The notes below the pieces were generated by a model, which ran no database searches, was not told where the DNA came from, and saw only the letters and a program-made list of their open reading frames with translations. Made by a program: the position numbers and the translations under genes. Shown piece by piece: positions 1-9,941 of a stretch of DNA of 64,000 nucleotides (positions within the stretch are counted from its first letter, which is position 1; each line of letters starts with the position of its first letter). This stretch comes from Gadus chalcogrammus (Eukaryota > Chordata > Actinopteri > Gadiformes > Gadidae): contig NC_079427.1 in the NCBI RefSeq assembly GCF_026213295.1, forward strand, positions 28,661,746-28,725,745, given 5' to 3'.

Positions 1-40
1 GGCGAGAAAGAAAGCTGAAAGCTGTCCTATAAGACACAGA

Positions 41-1040
41 ATGACATTACAAAGGCCCTTGCCACCTATGTCAGAAGAGATCTTCATTCTCAAAGAAATA
101 GATGAGTCAAAGTTATTCTCCATTCTCTTGGATGAGATGAGACCACTGATGTTTCCCATGTCGAACAGTGTCCTTCCTTGTTCGCTTTGTCCATCAGTTG
201 GAAATCAACAAGACATTCTTACAAGTTTGCGATGTGGCAGGAACAACGGGAAAGGAATTCGAGAATGTTGTAATGACACTCCTTGAGGCGAATGGACGGA
301 AATTGGAAGATGTCAGGGGCCAAGGTTACGATGGACCTGCAAATATGAGTGGAAGCTACAAGGGTCTGCAGTCGTGAATTCAGAGCCATAATTAAAAAGC
401 TTTATACGTGCACTGCCATGCCCACTGTCTAAACCTGGTCTTGGTGGAGAGTGCCAAATCAAACCAGCATTTTGTTAGGTTTTTCAACTTAGTGGAAAGT
501 CTTTACACATTTTTTGCCGGATCTACAAAATGCCATCCTGCGTTTGTTAAAATGCAACAGTCCATGTATCCTGACCAAAGCGTCTGTGAATTGAAAAAGC
601 TGTCTGACACAAGGTGGGCGTGCAGAGATGACCCTGAATAAGGTTCTTTCTGCCGTCGTTAATCTGCTTCAGAACATGGCTGACAGTGATCCACCAGATG
701 CTGCAGCAGGTGATGCCCGGATGCTCCTGCGTAGCAAAGATTTTGAGTTCATTCTATGCATGGAGATTGCCAGACCCATCTTCAATGAGACTGCCATCGC
801 ATCTGCTTCACTGCAGAAGAAAGTCCTTGATTTGACAACATCATACACCATTGAGGAGGTTATACAGATTTATTATAAGTTATACAGAGAGTAAAATCAA
901 TGAGGAAGGATGAGGAGTTCAAGGTCCTTTTTGCAAAGGCAAAAGGGAACTCAGAGGCAGTAGGAATTGAGGTTCCAGATGAAAAACCTGGCATTTCTGA
1001 ATTCCCAGACAGGGGTTGTTATATAAAGAGTGTCGTGAGC
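41..1040 (+). pseudogene. Decayed hAT-superfamily transposase (ZMYM1/DUF4371-like)
   Basis: Three overlapping frames together read as the middle of a hAT transposase of the type found in ZMYM1-like proteins. Visible pieces are GQGYDGPANMSG (about 330-355), CHAHCLNLVLVESAKS (about 408-460), the SDTRW motif (about 604-618) and a segment ending near 1000 that resembles the stretch before the C-terminal dimerisation region. In intact relatives the SDTRW tract and flanking acidic residues belong to the RNase H-like DDE core. Frame changes occur near 160-290, 377-408 and 630, and stops follow at 892 and beyond, so no product is possible. The 5' end lies outside the window. A Rex1-like LINE begins about 10 bases after the homology fades. 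The class is fairly secure; the exact family is inferred. Confidence 0.75.
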
Positions 1041-1544
1041 TGGGTTTCAGAATCAGAATCAGAATCTCTTTATTGTCATTGCACAAAGTGCAACGAAATT
1101 GGGGTAGAGGCTCTCAAAATAAGTGCCTTTTAAAACAAAAACTAAATGAGAAAATGGTTATTTTTTAAAAAATAAATATAGAATGTTAAAGAACTCAGAC
1201 AAATATATACATTTTAAAATGTCAGCCAATTTTAAAGGTCAGATTGGTATGATAATGCAATAATTTATGATTCTGCATTATTTAGAGAAATAACTGCTCT
1301 GGGGTAGAGACTGTTTTTAAGCCTATTTGTTTTTTACCTGATTGCCCTGTAGCGCCTCCCAGAGGGCAACAGTTCAAACAGGTTATGGGCTGGGTGGGAT
1401 GAGTCTCTCAGGATGCTGAGCTCTCCTGAGGCAGTGTCTATTGTAGACATCCTCAAGAGAGAGAAGAGGACATCCAATGACTTTTTGTGCCGTTTTTATG
1501 ACCCTCTGGAGCGCTTTCCTCTCAGCTGCAGTGCAACTGGCAAA

Positions 1545-3399
1545 CTACAGCGAGATGCCGTAGCTTAGGACAGTCTCAATGGTGCAGCGATAAAAGGTCA
1601 TCAGCATTTTCTCCTGAAAATTGTTCTTCCTGAGGATCCTTAGGAAATACAGTCTCTGTTGGGCCTTTTTCATAAGCGCCTTGGTGTTTATTGTCCAGGT
1701 CAGGTGCTGCTGAATGTGTATGCCCAGGAACCTGAAGTCCGAGACTCTCTCCACGCTCTCCCCGTTCATATAGATGTGCTGAATGTCCGGCTTACTCCTC
1801 CTATAATCCATGATCAGCTCTTTGGTCTTTGAGGTGTTGAGGATGAGGTTGTTCTCCGCACACCATGTAGACAGTCTTTGGACCTCCTCCCTATATCCAG
1901 TCTCATCCCCACCTGAGATGAGCCCCACCACTGTTGTATCATCCGCAAACTTAATGATGGTATTGCTGGGGTGGCTGGGGATGCAGTCATTGGTGTAGAG
2001 AGTGTATAGTAGGGGGCTCAGCACGCAGCCCTGTGGGGAGCCGGTGCTGATGCTAAGTGCAGAGGAAAGATGGGCACCTACTCCAACTCTCTGGGAGCGC
2101 TCTGTCAGAAAGTCTTTGATCCAATAACAGATTGGTTGTGAAAGACCCAAGTCCATTAGTTTGGTGAGAAGTCTGTTTGGTATGATGGTATTGAAAGCAG
2201 AGCTGAAGTCTATGAAGAGCAGCCTGGCGTAGCTCCCCTGATGTTCCACGTGTTGCAGCGTGGTGTGGAGCGCGGTGTCTATGGTGTCCTCTGTAGACCT
2301 GTTTGTTCTGTATGCGAATTGGTGGGGATTAGAAGTGGTTGGCAGGCTTGTTGTGATGTGGCTCCGGACTAGTTTCTCGAAACACTTTATGATGTCTTTT
2401 TTTTTGAGGAATGATTGTTGAGGACTTCAGGCCGGGTGGGATCTTGCACTAGGACAGGGACTGGTTGAATATATCAGTGAAGACATCAGCCAGTTGGTCA
2501 GCGCAGTCTCTCAGCACTCTCCCCGTCACAGCATCCGGTCCAGCAGTTTTCCTAGGATTCACTGCCCGTAGTGTGTACCTCACCTCATGTGCCTGCACTG
2601 TGAAGATGTCGTTGCTGGGGGCTGGTGGATGTGATGGAGCCACCTCCAGTGTCTCAGCCTCGAAGCGGGCAAAGAAGCAGTTTAGTTCCTCAGATAGCGA
2701 GGCATCACCGTTGGTTACTGTGAGGTTGCTGGACTTGTAGTTTGTGGTGTGTTGGACCCCCTGCTACACCTGCCGTGAGTTGTTGCTGCTGAAGTGGTCC
2801 TCAATCTTCCTCTTATATGCTGTCTTGGCCTCCCTGATGCCTCTCTTCAGGCAGGTTCTGGTAGCGCTGTAATGTACCTCATCTCCAGACCTGAAGGTGG
2901 TGTCCCTCTCCTTTCAGATCAGATTAAAGTCGCCTGGACGTCTTTTGTCATCGAGGGTTTTTGGTTTTGATACACCCGGATGCGCCTGTCCACAGTGTCA
3001 GTGTCAACACAATGCTTGATGTAGCAGAGTACGGTGGAGGTGAACTCTTCCAAGTCCTGATTTTTGAAAATGGCCCAGTTGGTATTTCCAAAACAGTCCT
3101 GCAGCTGCTGTGCGGCATCATCAGGCAAGGTTTTAACGGCTTTTTAACAGCTTTTTTCTTAATTGTGGTGTATGCTGTAATCAGAAGCAGGGACATGTAA
3201 TCAGATGTTCCAAGGTGAGGTAGCTGTTTAGTCTTGTAACCATGCTTGATATTTGAGTAGGCTTTGTCCAGAGTGTTTCCTCCTCTGGTAGCACAGTTTA
3301 TGTGCTGATGGAATTTGGGAAGAACTACTTTCAGATCAGCATGATTAAAGTCGCCTGCTATGAGATGCACTGCCTCTGGATGAGTGTTTTGCTGAAGGC
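1545..3399 (-). pseudogene. Rex1-like ORF2 remnant: end of endonuclease plus reverse transcriptase
   Basis: Read from right to left. The endonuclease core GDFNHADLK and the SDYMSL motif lie in 3433-2948. The RT N-terminal part PRKTAGPDAVTGRVLRDCA lies in 2643-2449. The RT palm lies in 2249-1545, with FIDFSSAFNTI, STGSPQGCVLSPLLYTLYTN, the catalytic FADDTTVVG, and the thumb and C-terminus down to MTFYRCTIETVLSYG. The active-site FADD aspartates are present. Stops and frame changes near 2760, 2420 and 2290 break the frame. In life this protein nicks the target and copies its RNA at the nick. A further endonuclease stretch in the same gene lies beyond the Harbinger insertion at about 4560-4457. 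Confidence 0.8.
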
Positions 3400-3513
3400 T
3401 AACGCCTCGTTTCCACATACGTATGTTTTTCATATCCGTGCTTCCGTAAATTTACGGAAGGAGTCGCTAGTGTTTTACGTACGGGCATGAATTTATTTAC
3501 GGACAAAAGATGT

Positions 3514-4107
3514 TAGGAGGAAACCGATGGATTGCTTACTCCGGGTAGGAAATGAGTCGCCCAAGTGAAGGAGTTCAAGTACCTCGGGGTCTTGCTCGCG
3601 AGTGAGGGTACTATGGAGCGTGAGATTGGCCGGAGAATCGGAGCAGCGGGGGCGGTATTGCGTTCGCTTTACTGCACCGTTGTAACGAAAAGAGAGCTGA
3701 GCCGCAAGGCAAAGCTCTCGATCTACCGGTCGATCTTCGTTCCTATCCTCACCTATGGTCATGAGGGCTGGGTGATGACCGAAAGGACAAGATCGCGGGT
3801 ACAAGCGGCCGAGATGAGTTTTCTGCTCCTTTACTTAGAAAGGAGTCAGCTGAGGTGGTTCGGGCATCTGGTAAGGATGCCCACTGGGCGCCTTCCTTTG
3901 GAGGTGTTTCAGGCACGTCCAGTGGGGAGGAGACCTCGGGGAAGACCCAGGACTAGGTGGAGAGATTATATCTCAACACTGGCCTGGGAACGCCTCGGGA
4001 TCCCCCCGTCAGAGTTGGTCAATGTGGCCCGGGAAAGGGAAGTCTGGGGCCCCCTGCTTGAGCTGCTCCCCCCGCGACCCGACCCCGGATAAGCGGACGA
4101 AAATGTA
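3514..4107 (+). mobile_element. 5'-truncated RTE-like LINE copy with 12-bp target-site duplication
   Basis: The frame at 3565-4092 gives the C-terminal part of the same LINE family that is full length at 20752-24117 (opposite strand), including [16 protein letters not shown] and the terminal [22 protein letters not shown] flanks it on both sides (3502-3513 and 4108-4119), marking a target-primed insertion. Relative to the long copy, about 26 codons are missing near 3822, between AAEMSF and LLLYLERSQ, without loss of frame. The fragment has no reverse-transcriptase active site and is dead. It splits the MADF reading frame region of the Harbinger element. Confidence 0.9.
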
Positions 4108-4113
4108 GACAAA

Positions 4114-4260
4114 AGATGTGGGAGCGTATGATAATGGCCGTTTTTAGGAGACCGGTACTTTGGAACATGAGGATCGACATATACAGAGATAAAAACAAAA
4201 CCAACCAGGCTTGGAAAGAGATCGTTGAGGAGTTTGGCCTGCCAGGTACTTACAAGTTTT
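4114..4260 (+). pseudogene. MADF-domain accessory protein remnant of the Harbinger element
   Basis: The frame starting WERMIMAVFRRPVLW and running through NQAWKEIVEEFG has the pattern of an N-terminal MADF (Myb/SANT-like) helix-turn-helix domain: a W at the start, a central LW, and a WKEI near the end. In PIF/Harbinger elements such proteins bind the transposon ends and help import the transposase. Only about 45 residues survive. A LINE insertion lies immediately upstream and the frame stops at 4298. The domain call is by pattern and the role is inferred from family knowledge. Confidence 0.55.
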
Positions 4261-4456
4261 GTGAAAAACATAAAAACGTTCATACGGTACCTCCGTAAAA
4301 CGTGTATTACGGACACACCGGACAGAAATTTTACGGAGGGGAGGAGTCTCGGAGGAAAAACGGACATTACGGAGAATCACATAGGAATGACTGGACTTTC
4401 GGTCGGAGACGGTTGGATCGCATACGAGAATGTACGTATTTCGAAACGAGGCGTAA

Positions 4457-4560
4457 TGGCGTTGTACAGCTGACTGAGGGCGGAGTTAGCATTTGCTTTC
4501 GGTGCCATGACAACAGTAAACTCCCATGGAAGATACTCGTTACAATTGAAAAACAAATTT
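4457..4560 (-). pseudogene. Rex1-like endonuclease segment beyond the Harbinger insertion
   Basis: The minus-strand frame reads NANSALSQLYNAI up to the insertion site. It would join directly to the SLQQNTHPEAVHLIAGDF segment on the other side of the transposon. This is the apurinic-endonuclease region just before the GDFNH motif. A weak LPWEFTVVM stretch precedes it, and beyond about 4560 the similarity is lost. It shows that the Harbinger element entered an already present LINE. Confidence 0.7.
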
Positions 4561-4649
4561 GTGTACAAAAACACTAAGAAAAAGCACCGAAAAGGAGAGC
4601 TCAATGCCGCTGCGTCTAGACACGCCGGCATAGCAACGCATACAGGTTT

Positions 4650-4685
4650 AAAAAAACGAGGTGTTTGCACACCTCGGTTTTTTTT
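4650..4685. repeat. Perfect short hairpin with A-tract and T-tract flanks
   Basis: The arms AACGAGGTGT and ACACCTCGGTT pair around a four-base TTGC loop (4665-4668). They are extended by about six A residues on the left and eight T residues on the right, giving a nearly complete 16-bp stem. It resembles an intrinsic terminator but lies in eukaryotic repeat DNA with no associated gene. Confidence 0.6.
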
Positions 4686-4739
4686 CAACAGCAACGGCGA
4701 TAGTAACACCTAGATGGTAACTTTTCAAATGCGTGTGCT

Positions 4740-5066
4740 AGGGATGTGCATTACTGGCAGAAATACTATTCTATATTCGCTGAGAAGTATTCTAATAATA
4801 TTCGAACATCGGTCAATCAAGAACCCCCCACGCACGCACGCACCTCGGATACACGTACACACAATGACATAGGGAGAGGCTTTTATGATTTGTATGAAAT
4901 CATCTGTTTATTTCAACAACTGCGCCATCAACATTCAACATCAAAATTATTTCAACGTGGGCTTAGGCAGATAGACCTACATGCGCCGAAAACAGATCAC
5001 TATTCATTTATTCATTTGACTGAACACAGCCTGCATGACGGTGAACTAGACACGTCAAAAAAATAA
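4740..5066 (+). repeat. Probable hAT-end fragment
   Basis: The sequence starts TAGGGATGTGCATTACTGG, which resembles the TAGGGATG-type ends of fish hAT elements. AATATTCGAAC-like subterminal repeats follow at 4770-4810. No matching opposite end or 8-bp duplication could be paired. The call is tentative. Confidence 0.35.
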
Positions 5067-5109
5067 CTTCAGACAGTGTGTCTTTTTACAATTTATGTGT
5101 TACCAGCAT

Positions 5110-5425
5110 TCGTGTTGATCAGCAGAGAAATAGTCCGCCAACGACGTTGATGTCGCTTAGCAACCGAGGACGCTGGGGTTGATAAGTTACCGAACTACAT
5201 GCGTGATACAACAGAAAAAAAAGTAGTATACTTTGGCTAAATGGTCCGGGTGGAACTCCGACTTCAAGTTTTAAATTCCGCATCGCAAAACAAGCCTTTA
5301 CATTCGCCATATTAACGCTATGTACGCCACATTTACGTACCGAGGTACACCTCTGTTACCGCACCGAAGTGCCTGTACCGTGAAGGTTCGAGACAAATAC
5401 GTGTACCGTTACTACCCTACTGCGC
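5110..5425 (-). repeat. hAT-like terminal fragment (GTACCGTTAC end)
   Basis: The minus-strand end reads CAGTAGGGTAGTAACGGTAC from about 5425 inward, followed by a GGTACG/TTCGGT-rich subterminal region. This resembles a common fish hAT terminus of the TAACGGTACAC type. The inner part reaches a weak frame beginning MANVKACFAMRN (5310 downward). No partner end was found. Confidence 0.45.
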
Positions 5426-5570
5426 ACGGAGTCTAGACCTCTTTTAGGCTATTTAGAATCATTTGCATAGGTTACTCCCGAATGTTTTTATTTATTTATG
5501 AATGAAGACACCCGCATGCAAGGATGAGTCTGAGTGTAGCCTACACTCAGACGTGAGTGTAGCGTTGTTT

Positions 5571-5726
5571 TTTATCCTGACAAAAGTCTCGTAAGGAAAG
5601 TTCCTCTGCATCTCTTTCGTAGACCGCACCATCTTTCAAGGCCTTTGTTTAATGCGACTTCATAACCTTCTCTCACATGATCAGCAGCTCGCGGATTTCA
5701 CTTTCTCTCCAGTTAGAACTGCTCAT
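5571..5726 (-). pseudogene. Broken Myb/SANT-like DNA-binding reading frame
   Basis: From the ATG at 5726 the minus strand reads MSSSNWRESEIRELLIM, stop, EKVMKSH, stop, then TKALKDGAVYERDAEELSL in one frame. The NW...EI.ELL opening and the KDG.VYE..A..L block are the pattern of SANT-like proteins carried by Harbinger-type transposons or domesticated from them. Two in-frame stops make it non-functional. It is too degraded for the parent element to be delimited. Confidence 0.5.
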
Positions 5727-5739
5727 GATGATATCGCTG

Positions 5740-6300
5740 CGTTCCCTCTTTAGAGACAGCGCAGCAACACCTCTATCCAAGCCCCCACCCCCGGAACCGC
5801 GGAGCCGTCGCATTTACTTCAGGATGAAGCCAAATAAATCGCAAATGTGTGTAGGGTCTGGGAGGGTAAATTGGGGTGCTAGCTCAAGCAGGCAATTTAC
5901 CTTGGACAGTGTAAATGCGCGGAATGTGCCGCGAAAAGGCGTGCATACGACGGCATATTTGGCAGTGTAAAAACGCCTTAGGATGGTGCTGGTAATGTAA
6001 GTGGGACCAGTGTCGTTCAGGCACGCATCGCAGCACATTTTCCCGCAGCAGTCCACGTTCACTGCAGAAACCACTCTCTCAACTTGCCGATGGCGCACTC
6101 CACTAAGGATGTTTGTAACTGTCTAGACATGGTCCAATAAATAATGAACTTCATCACAGCCTCACCGAAGCATCTACAGTGCTTTATTTAACAATCGCAA
6201 CAAAAAACGCCTGCAGAAATTCTCCAACACCCGCTTGTCTCAGCATGATTTGTGTACAGTAGGCTATATCTTTTGTTATTGATCAATATGAGGACATTTT
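5740..6300. other. Non-coding stretch, probably degraded repeat
   Basis: It has no convincing gene. A minus-strand frame at 5814-6098 is open but matches nothing I recognise. GTGTAAAAACGCC and GTGTAAATGCGC motifs recur at 5908-5980, suggesting DNA-transposon subterminal sequence. Confidence 0.3.
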
Positions 6301-6625
6301 AACCATGATGGTTTAATTAAAATCAGAGGCAGACGGCAAGTGCAGCTCGAAAGCGACCTCCCACACAAGAGCAATGGAATCATTTGATTTTATTATAAAG
6401 TTTAAAGAGGTGAGCAGAGAGAGAGGTCATGTTTCCCGAAGCTCCGCTAGGCATTGGAAAAAACTACTTAATTCATCGTTCAGATCTACTTTATCTTATT
6501 TTATTTACCTAACAGTATATAGTTTGTTTCCGTCGTCCTCAATCGCTCGATTCAACAATACATTTTGGCACTTTTTACTCCCGGATCAGACCGCAGAAAA
6601 AGCCTTGGACTTTCCTATCGCCAAC

Positions 6626-7816
6626 ATGCCTCCGTATTCGGATATCTCAGGCACGGAGACTGGGAAATGCACAGACTGCACCAAACTGCAACAGACATTG
6701 GCTTTAATTGAAACGAGACTAGCAGCAGTAGAAAAATGCAATGGACTCCTACAGGATACAGTGCCGATGGGTGAGTTTGCTGAGCTCACTCAGATACAGC
6801 AAGATGATCAAATCTACACTGTATCCTTCCCGAAGCTGGACAAGAGATAGACAGTTCCAGCTGCGTCTCACTGGCACAGAGTCGGCGCCAAGCCAAAGCA
6901 ACATACCAAAGTGAATCAACAAGTTCACTCAACACCAAATGCTAAGCTACCCAAAGCTAAAGTTACATGTATCAGCCGGATTAGCCCGTCACTCAAATCA
7001 ACCCTGCCACTGAAGAACCGGTTCCTGCCACTTCAAGAGTCCACGAACGCGCCTGCCACCGATGCACCCCTGAGCCCCGAGATGCGTCCGGACGGACAGT
7101 GCGGACAGAGACGGAACAACCAGTCGCCACAGAGGCGGGCTGCGCATGTGTCTGCCACCGTCCAACAAGGGCCCATCTCAGAGAAAGCAGATGAACCAGA
7201 CACTCTGATTATAGGAGACTCCACTATCAAGGATATAACCGGTAAGAAGATCAAAACATGCATCTTCCCATATGGAATGGTTAGTGATATCAACCATAAA
7301 CTAGCCAAAATCATATTGGAAAACCCCAAAATCTCACAGATTATTGGGCATGCAGGATTTAATGATATTCAAAGAGAACAGTCAGAACTTCTGAAGAGGG
7401 ATTACACTGATCTATTGGATACACTGGACAAAAAACACATCAAGTCTTCCATCATTGGACCCATACCAACAGTTGACAGGGGAATAAACAGTTTCAGTCG
7501 TCTACTTGCACTGAATACATGGCTTTCCAGAGTCTGCAATGAAAGAGGAAGGGACTTTATTGACAATTTCAACTTATTCTGGGGGCGCAAATATCTTATC
7601 AGAGCAGATGGCCTACACCCAAACAAGTTAGGCTCAAAACTGTTGAGGGACAATCTTCTCTTCTCGCTTTACGCACAGGCCACAATCTTGCCATGGTCTG
7701 ACGCACAGGCCACAATCAGAGCACAGGTTGAGAAGAAGCGAGACTACAGCCTCCCCCACACAACTACTCTGCCACTATCTGACACAGATAGCAGACAGCC
7801 CACAGCCATGGTCTGA
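6626..7816 (+). pseudogene. L2 ORF1: coiled N-terminus plus SGNH/GDSL-type esterase, one in-frame stop
   Basis: The frame from MPPYSDISGTETGKC at 6626 runs to 7816 with a single TAG at 6848-6850; the stretch 6851-6910 is open in the same frame. The N-terminal part (CTDCTKLQQTLALIETRLA) looks helical. Near 7200 the esterase blocks begin: LIIGDSTIKDI holds the nucleophile serine, HAGFNDI is the block III asparagine region, and DGLHPNKLGS is the block V Asp-His pair. Esterase ORF1 proteins are known from CR1/L2-group LINEs, where they probably act on lipids or assist RNP handling. Apart from the stop it looks intact. The stop could have arisen after insertion. Confidence 0.75.
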
Positions 7817-8010
7817 CGCACAGGCCACAATCAGAGCACAGGTTGAGAAGAAGACATGTATCAGCCCGTCACTGAAATTAACCCCACCACTTCAAGAGTC
7901 CACGAACGCGCCTGCCACCCATGCACCCCTGAGCCCCGAGATGCGTCCGGACGGACAGTGCGGACAGAGACGGAACAATAACCAGTCGCCATTGAGGCGA
8001 GCTGAGAAGA
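6970..8010 (+). repeat. Internal duplications inside L2 ORF1 and the inter-ORF region
   Basis: The proline-rich block at about 6970-7135 (containing CGAACGCGCCTGCCACC and GAGATGCGTCCGGACGGACA) recurs at about 7857-8000. A shorter unit, GACGCACAGGCCACAATCAG, occurs at 7699 and again at 7815. The second L2 copy has the same later block (55660-55810) and a paired short unit (55502 and 55620). The duplication therefore belongs to the family and is not private to this copy. Confidence 0.75.
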
Positions 8011-8641
8011 AGCGAGACTACAGCCTCCCCCCCCCCCCCACAAATGTTCTCTATGTCCACTATCTGACACACAGATAGCAGACAGCCCACAGACCTTGAA
8101 GAGAGACAACCGCCCTCCCTACGCCATCAACACTGTGAGGAGGGGGGTGGCCGGCTTGGCGGGGAACGACCACCCCCTTCCTCTTCCTCTGCATTACCTC
8201 ATCGACGATGACCTCCAGCCTCATCTCTCCCACAGCTATCTCTCCAGCCCCAATGTCTCCTCCCTTTGCGATTTTCCAGCCGAATATAAGAGACTGGAAT
8301 ATGTTGGAATATCTGCGTCATTGATAGCATCGCCATGTCCTGGCGACAGGCTGATAACTCCCAAGAGGATGGGGCCCCACCCCCCCCCCTATACTGATAG
8401 TAGTCCTGAGTATTACTGAGACAAAAAAGGGTTCAGCCGTAGACACAGTATAAAGGAAGTTTCACATAATCTGCTGAACCCAAGGTTGCCTCTGTCAAAG
8501 CAGGGCAACTTTCGCATTCATGCTCTAACCACTAAGAGAATAAACAAAGGGAAACTTAGACACACTGCTAACCTCACAAATCTCATATCTATTGCCTCCA
8601 AACCAAAAACAACCTTAAAGCCTATCAACAACACCATCAGG

Positions 8642-9714
8642 ATGGCTCTACTTAATATGAGGTCTCTTAATAACAAATCATTTTTAGTTAATGATTTTAT
8701 TACCACTTCTAAACTGGATTTTATGTTTTTAACTGAAACATGGCTGGAACAAATTAACAGTGCAACCGTTCTGATGGAGACAGCTCCTCCCAACTATAAC
8801 TTTTTTGATGCATGTAGATCTGGAAAAAGAGGTGGAGGGGTTGCTGCTATATTTAAAAATGTATTTCAGTTGACCATCATTGCTATGCTGATGACACGCA
8901 AATCTATGTATCGCTATCACCAAATGACTATCGGCCCATAGATCTGCTGTGCCAGTGCATTGAGCAAGTGAAGGAATGGATGTGCCGAAATTTCCTTCAA
9001 CTAAATGAGGACAAAACAGAGATAATTGTATTTGGTTCTAAAACGGAAAGGCTTAAAGTAACCCAACACCTTCACTCTCTGTCCCTGAAAACCTCAATCA
9101 AAGCCAGAAATCTAGGGGTTATCATGGATTCAGATTTACATTTTGACAGTCACATCAAATCAGTTACAAAATCGGCATATTATCACCTTAAAAATGTAGC
9201 AAGACTTAGAGGGCTCATGTCCACCGAAGACTTACAAAAACTTGTACATGCCTTTATCACTAGTAAGCTTGATTACTGCAATGGTCTCCTTACAGGTCTG
9301 CCAAAACAAACTCGGAGGAAGCTTCAGCTTGTTCAGAATGCTGCTGCTAGAGTTCTAACAAAGACCAAAAAATTTGATCATATTACACCAATTCTGAAAT
9401 CGTTACATTGGCTTCCTGTAGGTCAGAGAATTGATTTTAAAATCATGTTGCTAACCTATAAATCCCTACATAGTTTAGGCCCAAAATATTTAACTGATAT
9501 GCTTCCACTACATCAGCCTTCTAGACCACTAAGATCCTCTGAGACCAATCTGTTAATTATCCCCAGAGTAAACACAAAACATGGGAAAGCAGGATTTAGT
9601 TACTATGCAACAAATAGCTGGAATAAACTCCCAGAGGATTTAAGACTTGCCCCAACTCTGAGCACCTTTAAAACAAGACTGAAGACTTTTATGTTTGCTA
9701 TAGCTTTCTGCTAA
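8642..9714 (+). pseudogene. L2 ORF2 remnant: endonuclease start fused to RT end by internal deletion
   Basis: MALLNMRSLNNKSFLVND at 8642 starts the endonuclease, and FMFLTETWL and CRSGKRGGGVAAIF follow. After VFQ (about 8874) the sequence jumps, out of frame, to the RT motif region: the C-ADDTQIYVSL stretch is present in another frame. From 8968 a long frame gives MCRNFLQLNEDKTEIIVFGS through LPEDLRLAPTLSTFKTRLKT at 9714. The RT fingers, most of the palm and the rest of the endonuclease are gone. The 248-residue C-terminal piece is open but cannot work alone. Confidence 0.85.
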
Positions 9715-9941
9715 AATCTTAATTACATTGCACTTTCTAAAAAGCTTTTTTAACTTTGCCTTTATTTTCTATTTTAATACTAAAATGCCTTTTTCTATTT
9801 TACCCATTTCTTTGCATATGTTTTTCTTTTGCTTATCTATTATTTTATTTTATTGTATGACAATGTTTATATGTGAAGCACTTTGAGTCTGCCTTGTGTA
9901 TGAAAAGTGCTATATAAATAAAGTTGCCTTGCCTTGCCTAT

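Larger units (their letters stand above)
3400..4456 (+). mobile_element. PIF/Harbinger-type element with TAA target-site duplications
   Basis: Terminal inverted repeats CGCCTCGTTTCC (from 3403) and its complement GAAACGAGGCG (ending 4453) bound the element. TAA flanks both sides (3400-3402 and 4454-4456), matching the TWA target preference of PIF/Harbinger. Subterminal DNA is rich in TTTACGGA and TCCGTAA motifs. It carries a MADF-like reading frame at 4114-4260, the accessory DNA-binding protein typical of Harbingers. No DDE transposase is present. A 5'-truncated LINE has inserted inside it (3514-4107). The element sits inside the endonuclease coding region of a Rex1-like LINE, whose frame continues on both sides. 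Confidence 0.85.
1048..4560 (-). mobile_element. Rex1-like non-LTR retrotransposon (LINE), split by a Harbinger insertion
   Basis: The element lies on the minus strand. Its 3' end is a short AGAATC-type tail at 1048-1065, preceded by the stretch that reads TTTCGTTGCACTTTGTGC in the element's sense, a common 3' end of CR1/Rex1-group fish LINEs. Endonuclease and reverse-transcriptase pieces read from about 4560 down to 1545. The body is interrupted at 3400-4456 by a DNA transposon with TAA duplications, and the endonuclease frame resumes on both sides of that junction. The 5' part of the endonuclease is missing or unrecognisable beyond about 4560. The LINE call is firm; the Rex1 assignment rests on remembered motif similarity. 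Confidence 0.75.
6300..9941 (+). mobile_element. L2-clade LINE, copy 1 (internally deleted)
   Basis: It contains an ORF1 with an SGNH-type esterase, then an ORF2 that begins with an endonuclease and jumps to the end of the reverse transcriptase. It ends in the typical L2 tail: AAAGTGCTATATAAATAAAG followed by short TTGCC repeats (9905-9941). A second copy of the same family lies at 55247-62627. Comparing the two shows that 1732 bases present there (56687-58418) are absent here at about 8875. The 5' boundary is approximate, since the first recognisable protein starts at 6626. Confidence 0.85.

Noticed and set aside
41..1040. Possible domesticated ZMYM1-like host gene
   Set aside because: Multiple frame changes and stops, no exon borders, and repeat context argue for a dead transposon.
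4650..4685. Bacterial-type transcription terminator
   Set aside because: The sequence is eukaryotic and no operon or gene ends there.
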